Source: Procambarus clarkii
Taxonomy: Eukaryota; Arthropoda; Malacostraca; Decapoda; Cambaridae
Assembly: GCF_040958095.1 (NCBI RefSeq)
Contig: NC_091176.1
Location: 44,278,716-44,342,715, forward strand
Length of the DNA stretch: 64,000 bases
Direction: 5' to 3'
The notes under the pieces were generated by a model. That model made no database searches. It saw nothing but the letters and a program-made list of their open reading frames with translations, and was not told the origin of the DNA. The translations under genes and the position numbers were made by a program. Positions 22,836 through 32,455 of this stretch are shown here, one piece after another. Numbering within the stretch: position 1 is the first letter of the stretch; each line of letters begins with the position of its first letter.

Positions 22836-24206
22836 ATGGGGGTCCCTCTCCCCCCTGTCGTCCTGGCTCAGTCTGTGGGACTAGAGTTCTCTGTGTGGGC
22901 CGGTTACCAAGAGATTGCGCTGGCTTGTGATATCCTCTCTGTCCCTGTGTTTGAGATTTATGGGGTCGAGTTGGTAACGGCCCGTAGGGCGATTGTGAAG
23001 TTCACAGAGGAGGTGGCGTATCGCGATTTTCTCTGGCGATACGAGGGGCGGACATTACCCCTACCGGATGATGCGGGCACTGTGACCCTCTCTGATAGAA
23101 GTGGTGCACTTACTTACGTCAGTGTGCATGGGGCTCTCTTGGCGTTTCCAGAGGGTCTGCTATGGTGGTATTTCGGCCGGTTTGGCGCAGTAGTGAGTGT
23201 GAGGGTGAACATGGTGTCTTCCAGTCCTCTTAAGGGTGTGAGGACTAACATTCACACCCTGGGCATGAGACTCCGGGCGGATATTCCGTCCTCTGTGAGC
23301 CTTATGGGGTATAACGTTCGGGTGTTTTACGCCCGCCAGCCGCGAACGTGTTATCGTTGTGGTCTTTTGGGCCATCAGGCTGCTGCCTGTTCTGCGCCTG
23401 CCATTGCACCAGTGAATCTCTTCAGTGAGGAGGATTTTCCGCCACTTCCTGTGGGGGATGATTCGGTGGATGTGGACGTCTCTTCGGCTGAGGAGGTGCC
23501 CTCTGTTTCAGCTGTTGCTCCGCCTGTTGCGCCCCCTGTTGTTGTCGCCTCTCCTCCGGTGGTTGTGTCCTCACCTAGTGCTCAGCCTGTTCCGGCTGGT
23601 GTCCCTGAGCCTCTTCCGTCTGCCGTCTGCTCGGGCCCCTCGTCTTCCAGTTCTTCCTCTGCTGCGTCTGTCCTGGTCCCTGCACCCTCGCCGTCTGTGC
23701 TGGGTGATGGGGTGGCTGTGGAACCTCCTGATTTGTGTGGTCCGGTTCCCCCTGTGGTAGAGGCTGCTGCCGTTCTGCGTCGGGCGTCGGTTCGTCCGGC
23801 TAGTGGTGCCCGTGCCTCTGGATCTGCTTCCGGCTCTGACGATATCCGGCCAGAGCCCAAACATTCCAGGCGTTCGTCTACGGCCTGGGCTGATGTTGGG
23901 GACTTTAGTGACTGTGGGTCTTCAAGTGTTGACGGCGTGGATCCGGCCGAGTCGTTGTCTCTGCGGTTGGTGGTGGCGGAGGTTCATGTGCCTGCTGGTG
24001 CTGATGCCCATGTCTCGGGTGTGTCTCCTGTTTCTTCCTCGCCCGGGGGCTCTCTGCAGTGGGGTGTGGTGGCTTCCGCTGCTAGGGATGGTGCGGATGC
24101 TGGTGCTGGGCGTGGCCTGGTGGTGACTTTACGTAAGGATACGCACCGCCATGATTCTCTGCAGTCGTCTGGTGGTGTGCCCGTGGCCGCTGGTGCCCTC
24201 TGTTGA
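22836..24206 (+). CDS. ORF1 protein of copy 3: RRM-like plus CCHC knuckle, 456 aa
   Basis: Intact ORF from ATG 22836, preceded by a 74-bp leader. Residues about 80-125 form an RRM-like block (LTYVSVHGALLAFPEGLL, FGRFGAVVSVRV), about 135-165 read GVRTNIHTLGMRLRADI, and the knuckle CYRCGLLGHQAAAC sits at about 172-185. The rest is a long Ser/Pro/Val low-complexity tail, with the family block GRGLVVTLRKDTHR near the C-terminus. The likely role is an RNA-binding, RNP-forming protein of a Tx1/L1-like element. The stop at 24204-24206 comes before the conserved C-terminal block, which is in another frame. Confidence 0.8.
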   Translation: MGVPLPPVVLAQSVGLEFSVWAGYQEIALACDILSVPVFEIYGVELVTARRAIVKFTEEVAYRDFLWRYEGRTLPLPDDAGTVTLSDRSGALTYVSVHGALLAFPEGLLWWYFGRFGAVVSVRVNMVSSSPLKGVRTNIHTLGMRLRADIPSSVSLMGYNVRVFYARQPRTCYRCGLLGHQAAACSAPAIAPVNLFSEEDFPPLPVGDDSVDVDVSSAEEVPSVSAVAPPVAPPVVVASPPVVVSSPSAQPVPAGVPEPLPSAVCSGPSSSSSSSAASVLVPAPSPSVLGDGVAVEPPDLCGPVPPVVEAAAVLRRASVRPASGARASGSASGSDDIRPEPKHSRRSSTAWADVGDFSDCGSSSVDGVDPAESLSLRLVVAEVHVPAGADAHVSGVSPVSSSPGGSLQWGVVASAARDGADAGAGRGLVVTLRKDTHRHDSLQSSGGVPVAAGALC

Positions 24207-24519
24207 GCCCTCTGTCGAGCCCCCTCCTGCGGTGTTGTGCCTTGAAGACCTGGAGGCCCGGGTTGCCGAGTTCCTGCTGCTTGAATGGCCGGAGGACTTT
24301 TCTGGTGGGCGGGTTCCGGGTTTATGGGATCGGGTGCTGGCTAATGGCATCCGGAGGGGCACCGTGTGGGTTCCACGTCTGCGGGTGTTTGTTTCCGAGG
24401 TTCCGGTTCACATGGCGCCCCCGGTGTTAGGTCACGCCTCCTGGACTACGTGGCTTCTTTGGGAGGCGTTCAATGTGCGGTTTCCACCGGATTTGTTCCC
24501 GGGCAAATATGTACACTGA
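24187..24519 (+). CDS. C-terminal block of ORF1 (frameshifted) in copy 3
   Basis: The frame reads AVLCLEDLEARVAEFLL, DRVLANGIRRGTVWVPR, WTTWLLWEAFNVRFPPD and ends FPGKYVH at 24519. It corresponds to the C-terminal blocks of copies 1 and 2 that end FPEKYS. In copy 2 that block shares the ORF1 frame, so here a one-base shift separates them, or it is reached by frameshifting. The function of the block is unknown. It has several conserved Trp and Leu residues and no catalytic motif I recognise. Confidence 0.6.
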   Translation, partial: PLVPSVEPSVEPPPAVLCLEDLEARVAEFLLLEWPEDFSGGRVPGLWDRVLANGIRRGTVWVPRLRVFVSEVPVHMAPPVLGHASWTTWLLWEAFNVRFPPDLFPGKYVH

Positions 24520-25171
24520 TTTCATGTTACTGTAGTTGTTGTTTTTGTTGGTATTCTTGGCTAGTTGGGTGCTGTGCGAAGTGTCTTGTTATGTTTCTTG
24601 ATGTACTTTATGTTGTGTTTTATTCTCGGTCCTTCAGGCCAGTGCATGTATGTTGTTGTGTTTGTACCTGTTTTGTTTTCTGGTTTGCGTGGTTTGCTTG
24701 TTTATTATTATTGTTTCTTTTGGCCTCGCCCTTTGTTTGTAACGGGGCGGATGGTTTGGTGTGAGTGTTTTTATTCCTGTATTGTTTCTGTGCTGTACGT
24801 TTGACCTGGTGTTTTCATATTGCTTTACCTGTTGTACGTGTTTGTTCTTTATGTTTTGTTTGGAATGTATTGTGATTGTCCTGTTATGTTTTCTGTTATG
24901 TCTCTTGATGTATATTTTGTTTTATGAAGGCTTTGTTTTGTGATGTTACTGTAATTGCTTGTTTGCCATTATATTATGTTTTGTGCCTTGATGTATGCTG
25001 TATTTTTCTATGCATTTATCGTGTTTGTGTTTTGTTGTGCTATGCTGTCGGCCCTTCTGGCCGGTGGTCTATTGTTATATTTGGTTCTGTTCTGTATTCT
25101 GTGATATTTTTATTGTATTTAAATTGCGTGCTTTGCATGTAAAAATAAAAAAAAAATAACCACACAACTGA

Positions 25172-25560
25172 ATGCGTCTCTATGTGACCTCTCACACGTC
25201 ACTCCTCACAGTTGGGCTCAACCACAACTTGATGACATCAAACAGGGTAACTCACACGTCTCCAATTCCCATCACCTCACCAGGTGGTCAAGAGGGACAA
25301 AGCATAGATGGAACACTGGGTGCCAAATCAGCTTCAGAGTTTTATACCAAAAAAAGACAGTGTTCTTACATTAATCTCACCGGCCGTTACATATATACAC
25401 ACACACATACATCTACCATTCCCCACTCTGCTGCTGCTGGTGAAGTAGGCATCCTCACTACTTCGTACACGTGGTCAGCTGGGCCACGGGGTGGCTGAAC
25501 CATGGGTAGCTGGACCACGGGTTGGTGGGGCACGGGGTGATGGACTACACACAGAGACCA
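25172..25560. other. No gene; flank with CA microsatellite and degenerate CACGGG repeats
   Basis: It continues the interrupted sequence after copy 3. It contains TATATACACACACACATACA at about 25390-25412 and a degenerate GG(C/A)CACGGG(G/T)TGG repeat at about 25472-25545. No ORF with a domain. Confidence 0.4.
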
Positions 25561-26499
25561 GGGGCCGGATTCAGGAAGGTACTTACGAAGGTTTTTCCTC
25601 TTAGCTAAGAGCGTTTTCCGTCTTAGCGCCTTCGTGGCGGCTACGTCCGTATTCAATTAACTACCCTAAGTGGAAAAACCTTCGTAAGTTCATTCCGGGA
25701 TTTAAGTGTGGTTTCGACCACTCGTAGCTTTACGTAAACTGGATATAAGTAATTTTTTCTCTACTACATAACACTGGGATCGATTTATGATAATGGAACA
25801 TGACCAAAATATTATAGCTGGTGAATCTAGTGGAGAGGAGTCCTTCGTGTTAGTTATATATGCATTCTCTGCTTGAAACTTGAAGTAAATATGTGTTTGA
25901 TAGTAGAATTAGTTTTATAATAGCAAGATATTATACCAGTAGTTATTAAGTAAATACACACTGGTGAACATGAAATATGAGAGGTGATGAGCCCTGCCTG
26001 ATGGGATCATTTACTATCACCAAATGCCCCTGTTCACCTAGTAGTAAGGATGTACCTTAGCTATACATACCCATTTCTAATTTATTTAGTTTGGTTTTAT
26101 TTTGAAATTAAATCTGGGTGAGACATAAAATAAAAATATGCTGCACAAATGATGTTAGGTAAGGAAAAGGGTAAAAATGTCAAAAACTTTATTCATTGAA
26201 TACTTAAAGCTATAATTATGACTATATAGATTATTAAAAAAGAAAGAGGAAGTAGGGGTCCAAGACCTCTTCCTGTTATACAATTTGGGTGTGGAACAAG
26301 TAATTATCAAAAGAAGGCATCATGCCAGGAAGGCTATGTAGCAGTAAGGCAGTGAGGTGAGGCAGCTACTTATTTGAGAAATGCTTATTTTATTTACCTT
26401 ATAAGCTGAGGCAACTTATTTTATTTGAGGAATACTCAGCTGATTCTTCTACATTTAGCATGGAACAAATTTGTGTCCAAGACCTATCCTGTTACTCAA

Positions 26500-26970
26500 T
26501 TTGGCTGTGTGTAACCAAACTAGAAGTGCTCTACAAATCAAGGGACCCAGAATGTGGAATGACCTCCCGAATCATGTCAAAGGCTGTACCTCTCTCAACC
26601 AATTTAAGAGTTAAACCAAGTACTGTACTGCCTAATTAACTCCATGTAACCTAACTTACCTCCTAAATGTCAACCCATGTCTTGCTATTTTTTAAACAAC
26701 TCTGTTCACCAACATGTGCAATTGCTGATTTATGCTATGTTAACCCCCTTTTTGTATTTTTTATTCTTTCTTTCAACACAATTTATACCTAATCCCGATT
26801 ACTATTAAGTTTTAGTCTGTGTTTTTTTCCCCCCACACCTTACCCGAAATGCTATGAGTATTAGTGGCTTTAGGTATTGTATGTACTAGCTCTGCCTATA
26901 AATCCAACATTATGTTTGTAAATCAACTGTATGTACTTTTCCTGAATAAAATGTATTTATTATTTATTTT
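26500..26970 (+). pseudogene. LINE RT C-terminus and 3' UTR (probable SINE partner)
   Basis: The frame around 26520-26613 reads TRSALQIKGPRMWNDLPNH and then CTSLNQFKS before a stop, the usual C-terminal ending of CR1/L2-group RTs. The 3' UTR continues to an A/T-rich tail, AATAAAATGTATTTATTATT, at about 26945-26965. Its segment CTTACCCGAAATGCTATG (26839-26856) matches the SINE at 15621-15638, followed by looser similarity up to the tail. Confidence 0.65.
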
Positions 26971-27406
26971 TTAATTAGTAAGTATTAAAAGAAGCACCAA
27001 GCTGGGAAGGCTATGTAGCACCATTGTGAGTAACAATAAACCAAATTTTTTTTAACAAATAATGCACCTGTATGGTAAAACAAATCCTGTCAGCTGTAAA
27101 AATATTGATGCAGTTATTTAAATGAAAAATATAATGAAAGAAATATTACTGGTTTATTTTTATCCTATCTTTTTGTACTGTACAGTATATCCAAGGAAGT
27201 GAAAAATTGAGACATAATGCACAATTTAATGAATGATTAGCATGGATTAGCAGTTCAAAAGAAATATGACTTGTATTACATATCAACATGAGATCTTAAT
27301 GATCCATGGTCAACATGATTTAATAAGGATAATACAGTACTGTATTTGTAATAATACAAACTATAATTTAACATCTTTATTACTGATTTTTTTTATTAAG
27401 AAGATT

Positions 27407-27821
27407 AGGTATACACAGCAATGTGCTGCTACCCTATTCTATATGGAATATTACAGTGTAGATAAAAAACTAGCTATAAGTTTATCTAATACTCCCATCT
27501 CACAGGATGGTTAGACATACTGTACATGGACTCAATTTAGAAAATACCAGCCTCAATACAAAAAACAAATCAACTCTGACTAAACAACTCTAAGCAATTT
27601 TCACAAGAGGTAAGCACTGAATCATGGAAACATTATATTATAATTACTCTTACCAGTTTCTACAAAACTCCTCTCAAAAAATGTATTTTTAAACATGTTT
27701 AGGTATACACAGCAATGTGCTGCTTCCCTATTCTGTATAAAGGACCACACAGTGTAGATCAAAAACCAGCTACAAGCTCACCCAACATCCTCACCTCACA
27801 AGATGGCCAGTCATACATGGA
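27407..27821 (+). repeat. Diverged direct repeat of about 120 bp, two copies
   Basis: 27407-27531 and 27701-27821 both begin AGGTATACACAGCAATGTGC and share several blocks, including a CTCACA(A/G)GATGG word. The separation is about 290 bp. The short frames inside both are related to each other but show no known domain. This is probably an old duplication inside a repeat. Confidence 0.6.
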
Positions 27822-28019
27822 ATTAGGAGAGAACAAAATACTTAATGCTGATCTATTAGCCTCCACTGGCAAAATCTGCGTGCAGCACAAGAATATCTTC
27901 CAATATTCCTGAGTGTATGAAGTAATTACAGAGCTCAAAATACCTCATACCATTTGGTATGAAGTCACTGATAACAGGACAATCACAGATATAGTGTTGT
28001 AGGAGTAGGACTGAAAACA

Positions 28020-28200
28020 GATGTTTTTTTTTCCACCAAGAGGGCTATAAACCCATGGAACCGCCTACCCGCTGAAGCCGTAAAGGCCAAATTCCAGCTA
28101 AAAAATATCATTAAGACAATTGGCGGGCCCTTTAACAAGCCGCCGGCTTTCTGTCCTCTTCGAGGTCACTAGATAGTTGGGTAAATAACTAGTTGGGTAA
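28020..28200 (+). pseudogene. LINE RT C-terminal scrap
   Basis: One frame reads AINPWNRLPAEAVKAKFQLK, then IIKTIGGPFNKPPAFCPLRG, and stops at about 28170. WNxLPxxxVxA is a conserved feature of CR1/L2-group RT C-termini. The tail holds GGGTAAATAACTAGTTGGGT-type short repeats. Only the last ~50 codons survive. Confidence 0.65.
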
Positions 28201-28657
28201 GTAACTAGCCCTTGGGTAAATTCAGTAAATATATACAATAATTGTCAGCGCATCTTCCGAGCAACAAGGACAGCTACACAGTATCTCTTAGAATTACGTA
28301 GGTAAACAACAAATGTAACATATTTGTTTACTACAATGTAGGTGCTGGCTGTAGAAGTTGAAAAAACATTGTTTTACTTCGAAATATACTAATTTTATAA
28401 GAAAATTTGACGTAAATAGGAGGCAGTAGAGCTCCGATAAGCCAGCGTTAAATCTTCAATATGAAGAATGTTGCTGCTCTCTGATTGGCCAAACGAAACA
28501 CAGTAGTGACCTCTATCGGCACGCAGGTGAACCAACAATTTTCTTCCTAAGTATACCTTATTGAATCGCACCTAAGCATCTTCTTAGGGCGCACTTAGGA
28601 ACCTTCGTAGCAAACCCACTTACGAAGAAATACACAGAGCTTCCTGAATCTAGGTCC

Positions 28658-31600
28658 AGGGTGACACGGTACGCTCAGCCCAAGGTCGGCGAGGGAGCAC
28701 GTCACGCCCTCCTCACTGGGGTACGACGGTATACGGCAGTACACGGCACTACACTTGAGAATGACAGAGTCCTTCACTGCTCGCTGCTAATTCCTCGGAA
28801 TTATGAATTTAAGATTTCCACATAACACTGAAACCTTCTCAAGATCGTCTCTCCTACAACACCTTGTAGCTAAGACAAGAGAGACGGCGGATGACACTAC
28901 CACGAGACGATTACAGCCACACTCCCAGTCCAGTTGCTCTGGGATGGCGTCCCACGATCACACGGCTAGGTACAAATCAAAGTTCACACTGATATCGTCG
29001 AATCTTCCATCCGTTCGATACTGAATTCTTACATCCCACAGTATCGGATTGAATGCACGTCGATGAGTTTGACTTATTGTGGCATTGCAGGTGGATATTT
29101 CAGGTGTCTGGCCTTAGCACGTGAATTACATCCTTCTTTTATTTTCCAGCCTAGAGAAAGCCGCAGGTAGGACCCGAGTGTTATGATCTCAGCCTACAGG
29201 AGAAACGAGTCTCCCTCCTTGAGAGTTATTCGTCAAGCCCGACCTGATTAGAAGGTCTAGCAAATATTGAGGTGATAACCCATATGTAAAATAGTTGCTT
29301 GGATATGTATAACAGTTTGAGATTATGGGCAATGAAGGAGAAAACAGATAAATGACTGGCTAGGAGATGTGGACATTTTGCTGGAGGCGTGAGGCTCGCT
29401 TCTGGAAGGGCTTTGACCTCACTTGAGTGCCAGACATCGCAGGGAAAAGCTGCGCTCCGTGAGATCCCGTCAGAAGGGAACCCCTAGTGATATATCTCGA
29501 AGAGAAGAGAAGTGTGTAGACGTGCCAGCTGTGGAACCGAGCTGGGAACGTTGTGGTATCAAGTCCTGGTCGACGAGCAGAGTATAATAAGCTACTCAGA
29601 GGCATTTTCGTGGGCTGTGTGGAGCGCCCTGACCAGACGCCGTCAGAGGGAAAGCGCCCTCGATCAGTTAATCTGTGGTAAGCACGATATACGCCAGTTC
29701 ATAGTGATTGCTTGTAGTTGGTCGTGTGCCCAGCGACAGTAGCAATGTTTATTTATAAGTTAGACATGTTTTAATAAGGCAGAAGGCCTGAAATAGGAGA
29801 GTGAAGAGGGAGGAGCACGGAGTGACGTCCATCCCCTCTGAGCTCTGACGGACGACTGAGGGAGCCTGGCTCCGGATGGAGGAAGACCCTCCCAGCGAGT
29901 GAGGACCGCCGCCAGGCGAGGTGGAGTATGGACCCGCCCAAAACGGGGGAGTCCACTCTCACTGTATATAGAGGACAGATAGAGGTTGGAGGCAAACATA
30001 TTGTGTGATTATTTTTGTTCATGTGGTAATGGGGAACATTTTATTGGAGTGTCGATGGGTTGCAGGTTTGTCTTTGGGGAAGAAGTTGCTGAGAACTTCG
30101 AAGCCAGCAGATGAAGTAGCTGATGAGACTCCAAGATAGTGGAGCAGAGGACCTCGAGCTGTGAGGAGAAGAAGCAGTGAAGAGGAGTGTCACGTGCTTC
30201 TGTAGAGGTGGAGAAGCACCATAGTTGCTCGAGGAAACTTCATGGTGTAGCAGCCAAGAGAGCTGTGGAGGAACCTAGCAGAAGTAGTAGAGCACCATAG
30301 TTGCTCAAGGAAACTTCATGATAGCAGCCTGGAGGAGCTGCAGAGGATCCTGGTAGTGAAGCCCGGAAGAACCTAAGGATATTAGGGTAGTGAACTTCCA
30401 GAGGTGGAAGGGGAAGTTCTGGTGGATTACTTGTAGGGAGTTGATAGTGTTTGGTTGTCATTAGCGTGCAAGACGCAGTGAGAGGTGAGTGCTTGTTTGC
30501 ATTCTTATGTCAAGGAGTTTTATACTGAAGTTTAGAGTTACAGTCGTAGGCTGGATTACCTACAGATGTATGCGTTCTAGGACTGATATTGATCGATTAA
30601 TCATTGTTGTGTATCAATGAACATTTATACTGATATGTTATTGCATTCAAATGCTGATTTTCTTTGTACACATTTATAGATACATATATATATATTCTCT
30701 TGCTGATGGTGCAACAGTGTATGTAGACTTGATCAACTTGAGGAGGTTGATAGTATCAGGTGGTGAACCAGGAGATAGGATACCACTTGATAAGCTGATG
30801 ATAGAGTTCTGATGGTGTTGGAGCGCAACCTGATTGTAATATTATAGAGTATAGGATTCATTATTATTATATGTGTGTATGTATCATGTATGTGCTTTGT
30901 CCAGTAAATGTATCCCAATTTGCCGGTGTTTGCCCTTGTCCTAGTGAGGCTTCCCAGGAAGTAGTAAAGAAGGAGAGAGAGAGAGAAAGAACCAAGAACC
31001 ACTGCTGTGGACAGGGTAGAAGGTAGTACTAATAAGCCAAAAGGGGATCGAGGAGATCATATTACCTAAAGAGAGAGTGGGGAGTCACAGCGGCTCGAGT
31101 GGGTGTGTGCACGTGACAACGAGGCTAGGTGTGGGAGCCGCATCCCCTAAATGTGTGACGTTGAGCCCCTCTCCAAGAGCCAGAAGCGCCAAGGGTGATC
31201 TGTAAGTGAAGTATAAGCACTCTACCGAGTTGTGGGTTGGGTTGTCCGTAGAGAAGGATCAACGACGACAACACCAACCAACCCACAGTCTATAATACGA
31301 GTGCCCCCAGCTTCTTGGCCAATCACGGCTCAGCATTCCTGAGGCCCTAGAGCTGTAGCCAATGGCGCTCCTGCAATGAACACGCTACCCCCTCTCACGC
31401 GGTGGACACGTGATGGGGGTCTGCCTACAACCGTTAACCCCCCAAGACCCCCCCCCCCCTCACATGCACTTGACTTGTACACAAATTCACAGAAATCGAC
31501 GCCTTACTGTAACTTTGTCCACAGACCTCATACAGCGATCAGAATGACATCAATGACTAGCTGGCGTCATGGGCAGTCCAACGAGACCCAACACGACTCT

Positions 31601-31858
31601 TTAGAAGTTACAATTCGAAAAGTGAATCATAGTGCACAGGACCTGTGCATGCTTGCATTGTGCATCCATTTCAGTGTGAATTCTCAGAGCTGGAAAATTT
31701 TTGTCTCCTGAAAATGTATCCCTGTAAACACTAAAATCATGTTTAAATATAATTTTATGTATTATTCCATGAAATAGTTTATATAATTGTAAATGTTGCT
31801 TTATTGATGTGTGAAATATTCTTAAAAATTTTTGTTGTCTTATATTATTGAAGATAAT
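28658..31858. other. 3.2 kb without recognised gene; G/A-rich degenerate repeats
   Basis: No protein domain is seen on either strand. Notable sequence: a TATA-like CACTGTATATAGAGGAC near 29958; an imperfect repeat, AGCACCATAGTTGCTC(G/A)AGG, at about 30215 and 30291 with related G/A-rich units between 30120 and 30420; a GA-run at about 30972-30990; and C-runs near 31447-31462. The region could be a long LTR or another repeat, but no partner copy is present. Confidence 0.4.
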
Positions 31859-32455
31859 TTTTTTTTTTTAATTTTGCCCTGAGGAGTGAGTTTATTGGGC
31901 AGCGCCACTCATCCTGTGAGTGGACATACAGCCATAGCAGCATGTACAACACTCCCCAATAGGAATAAAATCCGCTGGGTTGTACATTTTGTCACTCGTA
32001 CCCAGACACAGCTGGGACTTGCTTAACTGTCTCAAGTGAACAGCTCCTCAAACAAGAAGATAATCATTCATCAATCCTTAAAATCTTACGCAATCTTTCA
32101 GGTGGAAAATGGGGAAATCTTTGAGAAAAGTATCTATATTTGACAAATAGTATTTTCCTAACTCAAACAATGTGGGGTTTATTATTCTACACATATTTCT
32201 AATGACTCTTAGATGTTCACACTCTCTCAAGCGGTATCCATCACCCTCACCACAGATTCAGCAACTCCTCTGCTCAACTGTTGCTTCCATTCCGAATCTC
32301 CATGGATATTTTTATCCAAGACAAATGCTTGCTATTACTGATTCTATCCTGCAGCCACCTCTTCTTCGTCAATAATGATTTGGATTGCCTGTTGCAATCA
32401 CATTGTACCAGCATACAGATTCACTGATTTGTTCTTCTATTCTCCTTTTCTAAGT
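31859..32455 (-). pseudogene. LINE 3' end with C-terminal Cys/His motif and poly(A)
   Basis: On the minus strand a frame ending at 32078 reads CGEGDGYRLRECEHLRVIRN and then NPTLFELGKYYL. Just upstream, RFGMEATVEQRSC is followed by an in-frame TGA. The Cys/His spacing (ICG...C-x-H) recalls knuckles near the C-terminus of I/Jockey-group ORF2 proteins. On the minus strand the element ends in an A-run (T-run on plus at 31859-31870). 5' truncation is usual for LINEs. Confidence 0.6.

Larger units (their letters stand above)
22762..25154 (+). mobile_element. Complete ORF1-only (half-LINE type) retrotransposon, copy 3, 17-bp TSD
   Basis: A 17-bp perfect duplication, AATAACCACACAACTGA, lies at 22745-22761 and 25155-25171. 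Between the repeats are a 74-bp 5' UTR starting GTTGGTGG, ORF1, a C-terminal block, a T/G-rich 3' UTR and the tail AAAAATAAAAAAAA. This is a full insertion produced by target-primed reverse transcription, yet it contains no endonuclease or RT. The organisation recalls mammalian HAL1 elements, which keep L1 ORF1 only and move with enzymes supplied in trans (comparison from general knowledge). Confidence 0.9.
25561..28657. mobile_element. Candidate large non-autonomous DNA transposon with diverged TIRs
   Basis: The left end GGGCCGGATTCAGGAAG (25562-25578) and the reverse complement of the right end, GGACCTAGATTCAGGAAG (28640-28657), align. Both are followed by shared words such as TTACGAAG and ACGAAGGTT. 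The ends resemble Harbinger/ISL2EU-type termini (recollection, not a search). No transposase is seen inside; the interior is AT-rich and carries two LINE 3' scraps. No convincing TSD was found, so it could instead be two unrelated repeat copies in opposite orientation. Confidence 0.4.

Noticed and set aside
24366..25142. Hydrophobic ORFs (Leu/Cys/Tyr-rich) after ORF1 copy 3
   Set aside because: Same T/G-rich 3' UTR effect; the frames overlap each other and end at random.
29183..31272. A very long LTR (TGTTATGATC...ACAACA)
   Set aside because: Terminal TG...CA can be picked, but no TSD matches and there is no second copy in the window to confirm boundaries.
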